A stretch of DNA of 64,000 nucleotides. Origin: Lachnospiraceae bacterium (GTDB lineage Bacteria; Bacillota; Clostridia; Lachnospirales; Lachnospiraceae). The notes under the pieces were generated by a model. It was not told the DNA's origin and did no database searches. It was given only the letters and a program-made list of their open reading frames with translations. Below, in pieces: positions 18,563-28,440 of this stretch. The translations under genes and the position numbers were made by a program. Within the stretch, counting starts at the first letter, position 1. Each line of letters opens with the position of its first letter. The DNA lies in NCBI GenBank assembly GCA_017623675.1, contig JAGAOO010000022.1, forward strand, positions 1-64,000. The letters run 5' to 3'.

Positions 18563-19375
18563 TTATTGATATCTCTGACGCATGGCTTCATACATCAGCA
18601 CCGTCGCCGCAGTTGACGCATTTAAGGATTCTACCTGCCCTTCCATTGGAATTCGAATTCGCTCATCTGCCGCCGCCGTCAGCTCCGGCGTCAGTCCATT
18701 CCCTTCGTTTCCAATGAAAAAACAGCTCGGTTTACAGTAGTCATAATCATAGAATATGGTGCCGTTCAAATGAGCTGCATAACAGCATATTCCTTGCTCC
18801 TTTAACCAGGATACTCCCTCTTTGATATCCTTCTCATAATAAAAAGGCATACGGAAAATGGCTCCCATAGTAGCACGCACCACCTTGGAATTATAGATAT
18901 CCACAGTATCCTGACTCATCATAATTCCTGTTACACCTGCACCTTCTGCGGTTCGGAATATGGTCCCTAAGTTGCCGGGGTCCTGTATGTTTTCCAATAC
19001 CAGAACACATGGTGTTGGCACATTTTCACAGCTGCCAGAGTTTGTATGAGCTGTTACAATCCCGGTCAGTAACGATTCCCGTTCATAGGTCATCTGTCGT
19101 ACCACTGCCAATACTCCCTGAGGTGTCTGTGTATCTGAAATCTCACGAAATACGCTGTCGCTAACCACTTCGTATGTCTTTCCCTCTTCCCAATGGGCAG
19201 GGAGCTGTTTCTTCCAATCTTCTGTTACATAAGCCTTTACTAATTCATGCTCCGGAATTTCCCGAAACATACGTATCCCTTCCACAAGAAAGACCTGCTG
19301 TTCCCGTCTGGCTTTACTGCTTTTTTGCAGTTTCATGATTGTTTTTATTTGTTGATTTGATGTACTGGTTATCAT
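18563..19375 (-). CDS. SpoU/TrmH family RNA 2'-O-ribose methyltransferase
   Basis: 270 codons. The N-terminal substrate-binding part contains KLQKSSKARREQQVFLVEG. The SPOUT catalytic domain has the three SpoU motifs: NIQDPGNLGTIFRTAEGAG, FFIGNEGNGL, and IPM...ESLNASTAA. It methylates ribose of rRNA or tRNA using S-adenosylmethionine; the target nucleotide cannot be inferred. Its ATG overlaps the dnaE stop by one base (TAATG), indicating translational coupling to dnaE. Confidence 0.9.
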   Translation of the reverse strand: MITSTSNQQIKTIMKLQKSSKARREQQVFLVEGIRMFREIPEHELVKAYVTEDWKKQLPAHWEEGKTYEVVSDSVFREISDTQTPQGVLAVVRQMTYERESLLTGIVTAHTNSGSCENVPTPCVLVLENIQDPGNLGTIFRTAEGAGVTGIMMSQDTVDIYNSKVVRATMGAIFRMPFYYEKDIKEGVSWLKEQGICCYAAHLNGTIFYDYDYCKPSCFFIGNEGNGLTPELTAAADERIRIPMEGQVESLNASTAATVLMYEAMRQRYQ

Positions 19376-22300
19376 TATTTACGTTCCTTTACAATAACGT
19401 TTTCATTGCCTAACATGGTTCGAAGCCTTTCTAAGCCGATACCACTTGCCTGAATTCCAAACTGCGCCGGAAGATTTTTCCGCAGTTTTCCTTCTTTAAT
19501 GTATATCTTTACCATGGAACTGCCGGAATACTGGTCGATAATATCATACATACGACTTTCCAGCTCATCATACTGCTCTCTGGTTTCAAACTGCAACCAG
19601 ACATCTCTTGGTATATCATCAAAGGAAACCGCCTTACTGAATAACAGTTTCGCTTCATCCTCTGATACAGAAGCCCGTCCTGTAATAAAGAGCTTAGCAT
19701 CCTGTACCAATATACTCCGATTCTTCTCAAAATCCTTAGGAAATACAACAACCTCTATGGTTCCATACATATCTTCCAAGGTGACAAATGCCATATTCTG
19801 ATTATTTCTGGTCAGCTTTAAGGTAACCGCCGAAACCATACCGCCAACGGTATAGATACCCTGATCTCGTACATTGGTATCTCCGGTTTCCTCATCCAGT
19901 ACAAAATCCATGGAGGTAGCATCCGCCTGTTTTTTTACCAGGTCTAAATAATCTTCCAAAGGATGTCCACTGACATAAACACCTAACACTTGTTTTTCAA
20001 ATGCCAGTTTCTCTTCTTTCTTATAATCCTCTACCTGTGGCATTTTTATCTCAAATTCTTCTTTTTCTTCCTCTCCAAGAAAATCCAGTAGGCTCATTTG
20101 CCCTGCTATGGAATTCTTATTAGAAGCATTAATATTTCCAAGAATCTGAGGATAAATTAACATCTTTTGCCTCCGATTCCCCTCCAGTTCGTCAAAGGCT
20201 CCTGCCAAAATCAGATTTTCAATGGTGCGCTTATTTACTTCTTTTCCCGGCATACGCTCTAAGAAGTCCTGTAAGCTTTTATATGGTCCATGAGCTTCCC
20301 GTTCTTCTACAATCTCATCAATCACATTTCTACCGATATTTTTAATGGCAGACAGACCATATACCATTTTTCCGTCTTTTACAGAGAATTCTGCCACTCC
20401 GGAATTGATGTCCGGCGGAAGTATTTCAATTCCCATCTGTCGGCATACATAGATATATTCTGTTACTTTACCTGCATTTTCAATAAAGGAGGTCATCAAT
20501 GCCGCCATGAATTCTACCGGATAATAATATTTCAAATATGCGGTCTGATATGCCACCACTGCATAACAGGCAGCATGGGATTTATTAAAAGCATACTTGG
20601 CAAAATCTGTCATCTCATCAAATATCTTATTGGCGATTTCTTCTGAAATCCCCCGCTTGATGCAACCCGGAACCCCTTCTGCTTCATTGCCATAGACAAA
20701 GTTCTTCCGCTCCTTCTCCATGACATCTGCTTTTTTCTTAGACATGGCTCGACGTACCAAATCACTTCGTCCCAAGGTATAACCTGCCAGCTCCATAACA
20801 ATCTGCATAACCTGTTCCTGATAAACAATACATCCATAGGTTGGAGCCAGAATTTTTTCCAGTTCCGGTGTATCGTATTTGATTTCAGAACGATTATTTT
20901 TTCCTTCAATATACGCCGGAATAAAATCCATAGGCCCCGGACGATATAAGGAAATACCGGCTATGACATCTTCCAGATTCTCCGGCTTTAATTCCGTCAT
21001 GAATGACTTCATTCCTGCACTTTCCAACTGGAACACACCTTCTGTCCGCCCGGAACTGATAAGGCCATATACATTCGCGTCATTATAATCAATACCATCG
21101 ATGGAAAATGAGATTTCTCCATTCTTTGCAATCATATCACAGGCATCCTGAATCACAGTTAAGGTTCGCAATCCAAGGAAGTCCATTTTTAACAGACCAA
21201 GCTGCTCAATGGTCGTCATAGTAAACTGGGTGGTAATCGCATCATCACCGCCCTTAGAAAGAGGTACATATTCATCAATCGGTTCCTGACCGATTACTAC
21301 GCCTGCAGCATGCATGGAGGTATTCCGCGGCAAACCTTCTAACTTCTTAGACATATCAATCAGATACCGAATCTGCTCGTCTTCTTCATACATCTTTCTC
21401 ATATCCGGGCTAACCTGTAATGCCAGCTCCAGTGTCATATTCAGGTCACGAGGAACTGCCTTAGCCACAGAATCTACCAGTGCATATGGAAGGTCTAAGA
21501 CCCGTCCCACATCCCGCAGAACTGCTCTGGCTTTCATGGTACCAAAGGTTACAATCTGTACCACCTTTTCTTTTCCATATTTTTCAACAACATAATCAAT
21601 GACTTCCTGCCTGCGAACATAGCAGAAGTCAATATCAATATCCGGCATGGACACACGCTCCGGATTCAAAAATCGCTCAAACAGCAGGTTATAACGAATC
21701 GGGTCAATATTCGTAATCTCCAGACAATATGACACAATACTGCCGGCTGCCGAACCACGCCCCGGTCCTACCGGTATCCCATGTTCCTTGGCATAGTGAA
21801 TGAAGTCCCATACAATCAGGAAATAATCCACGTATCCCATTTGACGAATGGTATTCAATTCATAGTCCAGCCGTTCCTGTAATTCCTCCGTTACAGGCTG
21901 ATAGCGTCGCTCCAGGCCCTCTTCGCATAAATGCTTCAGATATCCAAACGCATCAAAAGGTGCCGGAACATCGAACTTTGGTACCTTCTGTTCTCCAAAG
22001 ACAATTTCTACATTGCAGCGTTCCGCAATCCGATGAGTGTTTTCCAATGCTTCCTTGGCGTACGGGAATAAAGCCAGCATTTCTTCCGGTGATTTCAAAT
22101 AATACTGACCACCCTCATACCGCATCCGGTCTTCATCCTTTAATTTTTTATTGGTCTGAATACATAACAGGAAATCATGAGCTTCCGCATCCTCTGCATT
22201 CACATAATGGATATCATTGGTAACCACTAATGGAATTCCCAGCTCCTGATGCATGTTCAACAGTTCCGTATTAACAGTTGTCTGCTCCGGAATTCCATGG

Positions 22301-22830
22301 TCCTGTAATTCCAGGAAATAATTATCCTTTCCGAAAATCCTCTGGTATTTCAGTGCTGCCTCTCTGGCTTCTGCAACGAATCCCCGACGAATCTGCACCG
22401 CCACCTCTCCTGCCAGACAGGCACTTAAGGCAATCACACCCTCATGAAATTCTTCTAAGACTTCCATATCCACACGGGGTTTATAATAATATCCTTCCGT
22501 AAAACCTCTGGAAACAATTTTCATCAGATTATGATAACCCTTATCATTTTCCGCCAACAATACCAGATGATAGTATCGGTCCTCTCCCTTGCTGGCCTCA
22601 CGGTCAAATCGGGAGCCGGGTGCCACATAAACCTCACAGCCAATAATTGGTTTAATACCAATCTCCCGACAAGCACGATAAAAATCTATCACACCATACA
22701 TAACACCATGATCCGTAATTGCAATGCTGTCCATACCCAGTGCCTTTGTCTTTGCTACTAATTCTTTTATTTTACTTGCTCCATCCAACAGACTATATTC
22801 TGTATGGACATGTAAATGAGTAAATTCCAT
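19375..22830 (-). CDS. dnaE: DNA polymerase III alpha subunit
   Basis: 1151 codons. DnaE-type (not PolC) replicative polymerase. The PHP domain is at the N-terminus (HLHVHTEYSLLDGA). The palm carries the catalytic acidic residues in PDIDIDF, and a GPGRGSAAGS loop precedes it. The finger and beta-binding regions and a C-terminal OB-fold (ATSMDFVLD... onwards) follow. AGAGGTTTC lies upstream of the ATG. It is the middle gene of DUF5662-dnaE-trmH, with 28 bp upstream and a 1-bp overlap downstream. Confidence 0.97.
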   Translation of the reverse strand: MEFTHLHVHTEYSLLDGASKIKELVAKTKALGMDSIAITDHGVMYGVIDFYRACREIGIKPIIGCEVYVAPGSRFDREASKGEDRYYHLVLLAENDKGYHNLMKIVSRGFTEGYYYKPRVDMEVLEEFHEGVIALSACLAGEVAVQIRRGFVAEAREAALKYQRIFGKDNYFLELQDHGIPEQTTVNTELLNMHQELGIPLVVTNDIHYVNAEDAEAHDFLLCIQTNKKLKDEDRMRYEGGQYYLKSPEEMLALFPYAKEALENTHRIAERCNVEIVFGEQKVPKFDVPAPFDAFGYLKHLCEEGLERRYQPVTEELQERLDYELNTIRQMGYVDYFLIVWDFIHYAKEHGIPVGPGRGSAAGSIVSYCLEITNIDPIRYNLLFERFLNPERVSMPDIDIDFCYVRRQEVIDYVVEKYGKEKVVQIVTFGTMKARAVLRDVGRVLDLPYALVDSVAKAVPRDLNMTLELALQVSPDMRKMYEEDEQIRYLIDMSKKLEGLPRNTSMHAAGVVIGQEPIDEYVPLSKGGDDAITTQFTMTTIEQLGLLKMDFLGLRTLTVIQDACDMIAKNGEISFSIDGIDYNDANVYGLISSGRTEGVFQLESAGMKSFMTELKPENLEDVIAGISLYRPGPMDFIPAYIEGKNNRSEIKYDTPELEKILAPTYGCIVYQEQVMQIVMELAGYTLGRSDLVRRAMSKKKADVMEKERKNFVYGNEAEGVPGCIKRGISEEIANKIFDEMTDFAKYAFNKSHAACYAVVAYQTAYLKYYYPVEFMAALMTSFIENAGKVTEYIYVCRQMGIEILPPDINSGVAEFSVKDGKMVYGLSAIKNIGRNVIDEIVEEREAHGPYKSLQDFLERMPGKEVNKRTIENLILAGAFDELEGNRRQKMLIYPQILGNINASNKNSIAGQMSLLDFLGEEEKEEFEIKMPQVEDYKKEEKLAFEKQVLGVYVSGHPLEDYLDLVKKQADATSMDFVLDEETGDTNVRDQGIYTVGGMVSAVTLKLTRNNQNMAFVTLEDMYGTIEVVVFPKDFEKNRSILVQDAKLFITGRASVSEDEAKLLFSKAVSFDDIPRDVWLQFETREQYDELESRMYDIIDQYSGSSMVKIYIKEGKLRKNLPAQFGIQASGIGLERLRTMLGNENVIVKERK

Positions 22831-22858
22831 ATGAAACCTCTTTTTATTCTTACATCCT

Positions 22859-23428
22859 CTACTTTACTATATTTTCACTTGCTGTTTGCTTCTTCCTTTT
22901 ATTTTTCAACACTTCCAGCCTTATATATGCAAAGGTTTTCGCTTCTCCTTCTTCTGCAAGCATATGAAGCAGTTTTTCTAACAACGCCCGAGTATTCGGA
23001 TGCATGGGATATTTATTCTTTCCTCGTTCATAATAAGTCAGTGGTGCATCCTCCGTATAAGTATCCGGATTATAATTCTTACAGGCAGCAATCCGGTCAC
23101 AAAACATTTCCACCACATAATTCACCGGCATTTCCATACCAGCCAGTCCTTCTTCCGGATTTAAGCTGTAATCAATCCAATATTCCAAATGATGCTTATT
23201 TCTTCCTTTATGGTGTAACCAGGCAGAGGTATATCCTTTTGCCTCCCGTTCTGCATTATTGGGGCTACGATTTCCCTGATAGTATTTGACTCCAACAGAA
23301 AACTCTGTCCATGAATATTTTGATAAATCATGGAGTAAACCCTGCTTATACAAGCCACACTGAAAGCAATGCTTCATAACCAGCCATTTATGATGATTAA
23401 TCGTCTTTAGATGGGAAAACCACTTCAT
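22859..23428 (-). CDS. DUF5662 family protein
   Basis: 189 codons. It contains LLHDLSKYSWTEF and LHHKGRNKHHLEYW, giving a His/Asp-rich arrangement (H..HD..HH) resembling an HD-type metal site, as in DUF5662 proteins that are common in Firmicutes. The biochemical activity is unknown. There is no signal peptide or membrane segment. It lies 28 bp upstream of dnaE and may be co-transcribed with it. Confidence 0.75.
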   Translation of the reverse strand: MKWFSHLKTINHHKWLVMKHCFQCGLYKQGLLHDLSKYSWTEFSVGVKYYQGNRSPNNAEREAKGYTSAWLHHKGRNKHHLEYWIDYSLNPEEGLAGMEMPVNYVVEMFCDRIAACKNYNPDTYTEDAPLTYYERGKNKYPMHPNTRALLEKLLHMLAEEGEAKTFAYIRLEVLKNKRKKQTASENIVK

Positions 23429-23505
23429 TTTTCTGTCCTCGTTCCTTTTGCAACAAACAAAGATGTGAGTAAAGCATTTCTGCCCTGCCTCACATCTGTC
23501 AGCTT

Positions 23506-24597
23506 TTATTGATTCAAATATTCCTGTAATGTACTATCATCTACAACAATCCGATTATCCATTGTTTTCATGACATCTTTAATCTGCAAGGTTGCGGCTG
23601 CTCTCTCTGAGCTTAAATCATATACCTGATTCTTATCAAAGCTTAATACAATCGGCTGCAATGGATTCTTATCATTTTCCCGAATTACCAATCCTCGTTC
23701 CCGATTGGTCAGTTCTACACAAACACCGGGCGAAAGAATACGAATACTATCTAACAATGCTTTTACCACTGTTTTATCAAAGCTCCTTGCATTTTCTAAC
23801 AGGCTGCGAACCACCCAAACCTCTGATACCGGTTCCTCATAAAGATTCATAGCCGTCTTTACATCATAATAATGTGCAACCTGAATTACCCGTACTCCCC
23901 AAGGAATATTTTTAGAATTTGCCTCGGAAGAATAATCATAATCCTCCTGCCAGCTCTTCACCAGACGTTTCACACTGTTGTTAATATCAACGCTGTCATT
24001 GATAATTTTGCCACCATCCAATTGTGCTTTCCGGTACATCTGGTATTCTTCTGCTGAAAAATCATCTGTCTTATTCTGCATCTTAGTTGGCAGGAACAAC
24101 CGTCCAATATCATATAATAACGCTGCCACTACGATGTTTAATTGCTCTGAACTGTCAACATGTAGCTTGTGAGAAATCAAAGCTGCCAGTATTCCAACAT
24201 TTAAAGCATGTTTATAAACATAATCCTCAGGGCTTCGAAGATTCTGAGTAAAATTAATCTTATGCTCCAGATTTCCATACATCCTCACAATCTGGTTTGC
24301 CAATATCATTAATTCTCCCGGACGTTTTCCGCTCTTTAATGCTTTTAAATCATCTTTGATGCTAAATACTGCCATGGTTTGAAAGCGTTCAAATTCGATA
24401 TCTTCTGCCGACATTGGCGGTAACGGTTCTGCCGGTTCCAGAATATACAGGCCAATCAATCCAAAATTCTTAACACTATATATTCCCTGCAGCGTTAACT
24501 TCGTATTCCGTTCATAAAGTAATACACCATTTTTATTATAAATAGGCTTTGCCAACCGCATCCCGACTTTCAAATCATCTGTTGGTACGAAAATCAT
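23506..24597 (-). CDS. HD-GYP-like protein with degenerate active site
   Basis: 363 codons. The N-terminal 70 residues (VGMRLAKPIYNKNGVLL) resemble the region that precedes many HD-GYP domains. The following helical domain keeps the first His (KHALNVG) but has LLYDIGR where active enzymes have LLHDIGK. The HHE..dG.GYP segment is not recognisable. The C-terminal ELTNRERGLVIREN segment is typical of HD-GYP proteins. HD-GYP enzymes degrade cyclic di-GMP; this copy probably cannot and may be a sensor or adaptor. AAGGGGAT precedes the ATG. Confidence 0.75.
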   Translation of the reverse strand: MIFVPTDDLKVGMRLAKPIYNKNGVLLYERNTKLTLQGIYSVKNFGLIGLYILEPAEPLPPMSAEDIEFERFQTMAVFSIKDDLKALKSGKRPGELMILANQIVRMYGNLEHKINFTQNLRSPEDYVYKHALNVGILAALISHKLHVDSSEQLNIVVAALLYDIGRLFLPTKMQNKTDDFSAEEYQMYRKAQLDGGKIINDSVDINNSVKRLVKSWQEDYDYSSEANSKNIPWGVRVIQVAHYYDVKTAMNLYEEPVSEVWVVRSLLENARSFDKTVVKALLDSIRILSPGVCVELTNRERGLVIRENDKNPLQPIVLSFDKNQVYDLSSERAAATLQIKDVMKTMDNRIVVDDSTLQEYLNQ

Positions 24598-24705
24598 GAA
24601 AACATCCCCTTTCGCTTATTCTTCTCCTGTGCTACAATTGTTTACAATATAATATCATTTTTCCGATTTTCTGTCTATAAAGAAAACGGAATCGAAAGGA
24701 CAATT

Positions 24706-25107
24706 ATGAAACCCATTATCAAACGCTGTTTGATTGTAACACTAATCATCAGCTTCATTCTTTTATATGCATTTCTTTCCTATCGCTTTCAAGCCGGATT
24801 CATCTGCGTATTCTACCAGTTTACGGGCTGGTATTGTCCAGGTTGCGGTATTGGAAGAAGCGTACTAAGTCTGCTCAACGGCGATTGGATGCAGGCATTT
24901 CGATATAACGTACTTTTAATGCCATTCATCATACCGGGAGTACTGCTTTTGCTTTTTACAGCATGGCAGTATATTAAGGGAGTATCTCCCCAAGATTTCC
25001 TCATCTTCCGTATCACCAAACGCTTTGGAATACCAATTGCTATCCTTTTGCTTGTTTATGGATTTTTAAGAAATATACTGGACATACTCGCGCCTACAAT
25101 GCTATAA
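24706..25107 (+). CDS. DUF2752 membrane protein
   Basis: 133 codons with three to four hydrophobic segments. The family motif is clear: GWYCPGCGIGRSVLSLL followed by GDWMQAFRYN. The CPGCG cysteines are conserved in DUF2752, whose function is unknown. GAAAGGA precedes the ATG. The CD225-like gene follows 31 bp downstream, so the two probably form an operon of small membrane proteins. Confidence 0.85.
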   Translation: MKPIIKRCLIVTLIISFILLYAFLSYRFQAGFICVFYQFTGWYCPGCGIGRSVLSLLNGDWMQAFRYNVLLMPFIIPGVLLLLFTAWQYIKGVSPQDFLIFRITKRFGIPIAILLLVYGFLRNILDILAPTML

Positions 25108-25138
25108 TGAATTGAATCTATGAGAGGAGGATTTAATA

Positions 25139-25405
25139 ATGGAGCAGAAGAATAATTTTGGCTTATTGTTAGGTTTAAGCATTGCAGAAATCATTTGCTG
25201 TTGCTTACCTGCCGGTGTAGTTGGTTTAATTATGGCTATTCAGGCAAATAATGCATTTAGAAGTGGAGATTATACTACATACGATTCTAAAGCAAAGGTA
25301 GCAAGAATTGCTTTAATCATTGGTGCAATTGTTGGTATAGTTATTAATGTCTTAACCTTTATTTCTAATTTTGCTATGATTGCATCATCAATGGGTTCTT
25401 ATTAA
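25139..25405 (+). CDS. CD225/dispanin-like small membrane protein
   Basis: 88 codons with AGAGGAGG upstream. There are two membrane segments: a Cys-rich first one (AEIICCCLPAGVVGLIMAI), an intervening loop with the conserved GDY motif (RSGDYTTYDSKAK), then a second hydrophobic helix. This is the layout of the CD225 (interferon-induced transmembrane/dispanin) family as found in bacteria. Its role is unknown. It is co-oriented with the DUF2752 gene. Confidence 0.75.
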   Translation: MEQKNNFGLLLGLSIAEIICCCLPAGVVGLIMAIQANNAFRSGDYTTYDSKAKVARIALIIGAIVGIVINVLTFISNFAMIASSMGSY

Positions 25406-25435
25406 AATCAAAACCTAAATAAAGTCATTGATTTT

Positions 25436-25470
25436 TCAACAGCAATATAGTAATATATTGCTGTTGATTT
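25436..25470 (+). terminator. AT-rich perfect hairpin between the CD225-like gene and tRNA-Thr
   Basis: A 14-bp perfect stem (25436-25449 with 25454-25467) with a 4-nt loop, followed by TTT. It probably terminates the membrane-protein operon. It ends 3 nt before the tRNA, so a role in tRNA 5' processing or insulation is possible. Confidence 0.6.
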
Positions 25471-25543
25471 GCTGGAATAGCTCAGTCGGTAGAGCACTTC
25501 ACTCGTAATGAAGGGGTCGAGGGTTCAAGTCCCTTTTCCAGCT
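25471..25543 (+). tRNA. tRNA-Thr (anticodon CGT)
   Basis: 73 nt. The acceptor GCTGGAA pairs with TTCCAGC, the D-arm is GCTC...GAGC, and the anticodon stem CTTCA/TGAAG has loop CTCGTAA. The anticodon CGT reads ACG. The T-arm contains GGTTCAAGTCC and the discriminator base is T. No CCA is encoded. Confidence 0.95.
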
Positions 25544-25554
25544 CTCAAATCTGA

Positions 25555-25590
25555 AAACGGACATCCATACGATGTCCGTTTCTTTCTTTA
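25555..25590. terminator. Intrinsic terminator after tRNA-Thr
   Basis: AAACGGACATC (25555-25565) and GATGTCCGTTT (25571-25581) form a perfect 11-bp stem with a 5-nt loop and a CTTTCTTT tail. It also overlaps the 3' end of the convergent ATPase gene. Confidence 0.85.
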
Positions 25591-26883
25591 AAAATTCCAC
25601 AATCCATAAATTGGTACATTTAATCTTCCTTTATGGAAACTCAAAGGCTCCAAGGAAATTCGAATTGCCATACGATTATTATATTTCTGATGAAAGACCT
25701 TTAGATTCTGTGCCTTTGTCCGAATCCTGGTCTGCACATCCACAGGAATAACTTCTCCATCATCCTCAAAAATAAAATCGATTCTGGCAGTTGCCTCTGA
25801 TGTCCAAAAATACAATTCTTTAATGTTCGAATTTAAGGTCAGTTCAGCCAGCACTAACTGTTCCGATAAGATGCCATTCATCTCATCGAATACCTGCTCG
25901 CTCACTTCTGCCTCCTTTGCTGAGATTCCGGCTGTGTTTCGTAACAAACCATGATCCAGATGATATAATTCAAAGGACTTCTTATCAATGTAATCCTCTA
26001 ACGGTGCAATTCCCCGTGAAACCTTCCACACCTTTCTTACATATCCGGCTTGTACCAGCCAATCAACAGCTCCTTCATATTCTCTTGCCCTCGCCTTTAC
26101 ATCAATGGCACCATACATAAATTTCTTATTTTCCTTAGTGAGCTGCATCGGCACACTATCCCATACCTGAAGTATCTTTTTTACTAAAAGCTTCGGAGCA
26201 AACCGTAAAATGTCGTCCCGTAAATCCTGTAAGATACGGTGCTGAAGCACATCCGTATTACTCACATCCCGGTGCTTAATAAAATCCAAAACCACCTCCG
26301 GCATTCCACCGGTAATATAAAAATATCGCAGATAATTCAAAATCATAGGTTGTAAGTCGCTCTTTAATCCATCTACCTTTTCCTGCTCTATAATTCTGCA
26401 AAGTTCCTGTGCTTTATTTGCAATCAGAAATTCTTCAAAGGTCATTGGATACATGGTCTTAATCGTTATTTCCTCTTCTACCAGATTCTCTGCCGGCAAT
26501 TGTCCCACCCAGGAAGCAATTATCACGATTGGAAACTGCTGTCTCTGCCTTGCATATTGCAAGACACCTGCAAACAAATCTTCTTCCACCTGGACCTCGT
26601 CAAATACGAATAAAACCTCAGAAGGATTTACTGTCTGTAAGTCAATATCTGTCAATACCTTTAACTGCTCATCAATGAATTCCACCCGATTGGGCATCAT
26701 GAATAATTCTCGCAAAATAGTATCTTTATCAAATTCAATATGTATGGTTTTAGGAAAAAACGCCTCGGCAAAATCCATCACACACCATGTTTTTCCCACT
26801 CCCTTTGCACCCTTTAACAGCAAAATTCCAGGTTGTTCCTTTTCCTGCCATGCCGCCAAATCATTTACCATGTTTCGATACAT
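25588..26883 (-). CDS. AAA-type ATPase with DUF4143 C-terminal domain
   Basis: 431 codons. Walker A is KGAKGVGKTW near residue 25 and Walker B is VLFVFDEVQ near 110. The C-terminal third (WTSEATARIDFIFEDDGEVIPVDVQ) is the DUF4143 region, which has a PD-(D/E)XK-like D...D.Q arrangement. This family is widespread and often multicopy in gut Firmicutes and Bacteroidetes; the cellular role is unsettled. AAGGAAGG precedes the ATG. It looks monocistronic. Confidence 0.88.
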   Translation of the reverse strand: MYRNMVNDLAAWQEKEQPGILLLKGAKGVGKTWCVMDFAEAFFPKTIHIEFDKDTILRELFMMPNRVEFIDEQLKVLTDIDLQTVNPSEVLFVFDEVQVEEDLFAGVLQYARQRQQFPIVIIASWVGQLPAENLVEEEITIKTMYPMTFEEFLIANKAQELCRIIEQEKVDGLKSDLQPMILNYLRYFYITGGMPEVVLDFIKHRDVSNTDVLQHRILQDLRDDILRFAPKLLVKKILQVWDSVPMQLTKENKKFMYGAIDVKARAREYEGAVDWLVQAGYVRKVWKVSRGIAPLEDYIDKKSFELYHLDHGLLRNTAGISAKEAEVSEQVFDEMNGILSEQLVLAELTLNSNIKELYFWTSEATARIDFIFEDDGEVIPVDVQTRIRTKAQNLKVFHQKYNNRMAIRISLEPLSFHKGRLNVPIYGLWNF

Positions 26884-26965
26884 ATTGCACCTTCCTTCTA
26901 GAATTCACATTATTCTAAGCAAATCATACCATGTGATAAATTCATTGTAAAGTCATTATTTCCTG

Positions 26966-28363
26966 TCAAATTTCCCACATCTTTTCCAACAAATGCAAAC
27001 CATCTTCCATCTCCTCCTCTGTCAGATTGGCATATCCCAACAACACCGTAGGGTACACAGAGCATCCGGTTATATAGTAAGCAGACAAAGGATACACTTT
27101 TATTCCTGCCTGTTCTGCCCGTTCTACCAACTCTGCTTCCGAATACATGGCATCCTGAAATTCCAATAAAATATGCAGCCCTGCACTATGCCCCTCAATA
27201 ATTACCCGTTCCTTCCATGTTGCCAATCGGCTTAAGAGATAATCATGCTTTGCCCGATAAATTCCCCGCATTCGATTTAAATGGCGTTCAAAATACCCTT
27301 CTGCAAAAAATCTTCGAACAATCTCCTGATCAATTCTGGAAACAGTCGTTGCATAAAAGGAAGCCTGTTGCTGATATACCTCATATAAGGACTTTGGAAG
27401 TACCATATATCCCATTCGGATTGCCGGAGATATCGCTTTGGACAAGGTTCCAAGATAAATCACCTTGCCCTTTGTATCTAAACTCTGTAATGCAGGAATC
27501 GGCTTTCCCTGATAGCGAAATTCACTATCATAATCGTCCTCCAGAATATAACAATCTTCTTTCTCATATGCCCAATTCAATAACTGCAAGCGACGATTCA
27601 CAGGCATAACAATTCCCAACGGAAATTGGTGAGAAGGAGTAACAAATGCAAGATTGGCATCTGATTCCTTCAATGGTTGTATTTCCATCCCCTCTTCATC
27701 TAAGGGCATGGGATAAATGGTATAATTAAAGTTATGAAATACTCTATAGGCTTGCTGATACGCCGGATTTTCCATGGCAACCTTAGTATCCTTTGGCAGT
27801 AATCGTGTCAGAAGCATTAAAAGATAATCGGTTCCCGCCCCAATAATAATCTGCTCCTCCCTACAATTCACTCCTCGGGAGCGATGCAGATAGTCGCGAA
27901 TAGCAGTACGCAGTCCTATATCTCCCTGTGGGTCTCCATTTCGAAACAAATCTGCACCGGTATCCAGCATCGTTTCTTTCATTAATCTCTGCCAGCGATG
28001 ATTTGGAGCATACCGTAAATCGATACCAAAAGGAGAAAAGTCAACTCGATATTCTTTTATGGTTTCTCCTCCTGTATTGGATAGCTGTACTTCTAACGGA
28101 GTATTCAAATCAAGAAGTCCATCCATTTCCCGGACAAAATATCCCCGTTTAGGCTGTGCTTCAATATATCCTTCGGATTCCAGCTGTTCATATGCCATAT
28201 TCACTGTATTCCGGCTGATATTTAAATCCTGCGCCAGCTCCCTCCCCGAAGGAAGCTTACTATTACAAGGTAACTGTCCTTGTTTAATCTCATTTACTAT
28301 ATATTCATAGATTTGCAGATACATTGGCTTTTTACTCTCATGATCTACGGATATGTGAAACAT
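26966..28363 (-). CDS. MocR/PdxR-type regulator (GntR HTH fused to aminotransferase domain)
   Basis: 465 codons from the ATG at 28363, which has AGGTGA 5 nt upstream; a TTG five codons earlier has no ribosome site. Residues 1-80 are a GntR winged helix (YLQIYEYIVNEIKQG, SGRELAQDLNISRNTVNMAYEQL). The rest is a fold-type I aminotransferase domain with the PLP lysine in YLGTLSKAISPAIRMGY. PdxR-like members control vitamin B6 synthesis; others control GABA or amino-acid genes. No pdx genes are adjacent, so the target is open. Confidence 0.9.
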   Translation of the reverse strand: MFHISVDHESKKPMYLQIYEYIVNEIKQGQLPCNSKLPSGRELAQDLNISRNTVNMAYEQLESEGYIEAQPKRGYFVREMDGLLDLNTPLEVQLSNTGGETIKEYRVDFSPFGIDLRYAPNHRWQRLMKETMLDTGADLFRNGDPQGDIGLRTAIRDYLHRSRGVNCREEQIIIGAGTDYLLMLLTRLLPKDTKVAMENPAYQQAYRVFHNFNYTIYPMPLDEEGMEIQPLKESDANLAFVTPSHQFPLGIVMPVNRRLQLLNWAYEKEDCYILEDDYDSEFRYQGKPIPALQSLDTKGKVIYLGTLSKAISPAIRMGYMVLPKSLYEVYQQQASFYATTVSRIDQEIVRRFFAEGYFERHLNRMRGIYRAKHDYLLSRLATWKERVIIEGHSAGLHILLEFQDAMYSEAELVERAEQAGIKVYPLSAYYITGCSVYPTVLLGYANLTEEEMEDGLHLLEKMWEI

Positions 28364-28387
28364 GCTATCACCTCTCAAACCAAAACA

Positions 28388-28421
28388 ACGGACTGACTAA
28401 GGAATCCCCAAGCCAGTCCGT
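28388..28421 (-). terminator. Terminator after the Sel1/TPR gene
   Basis: On the minus strand, ACGGACTG pairs with CAGTCCGT around a 17-18 nt loop and is followed by TGTTTTGGTTTG. Confidence 0.6.
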
Positions 28422-28440
28422 CTATACTTACTGAATCATT

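Noticed and set aside
25436-25590. tRNA-Thr as an integration (att) site
   Set aside because: No integrase and no direct repeat of the tRNA 3' end was found in the window.
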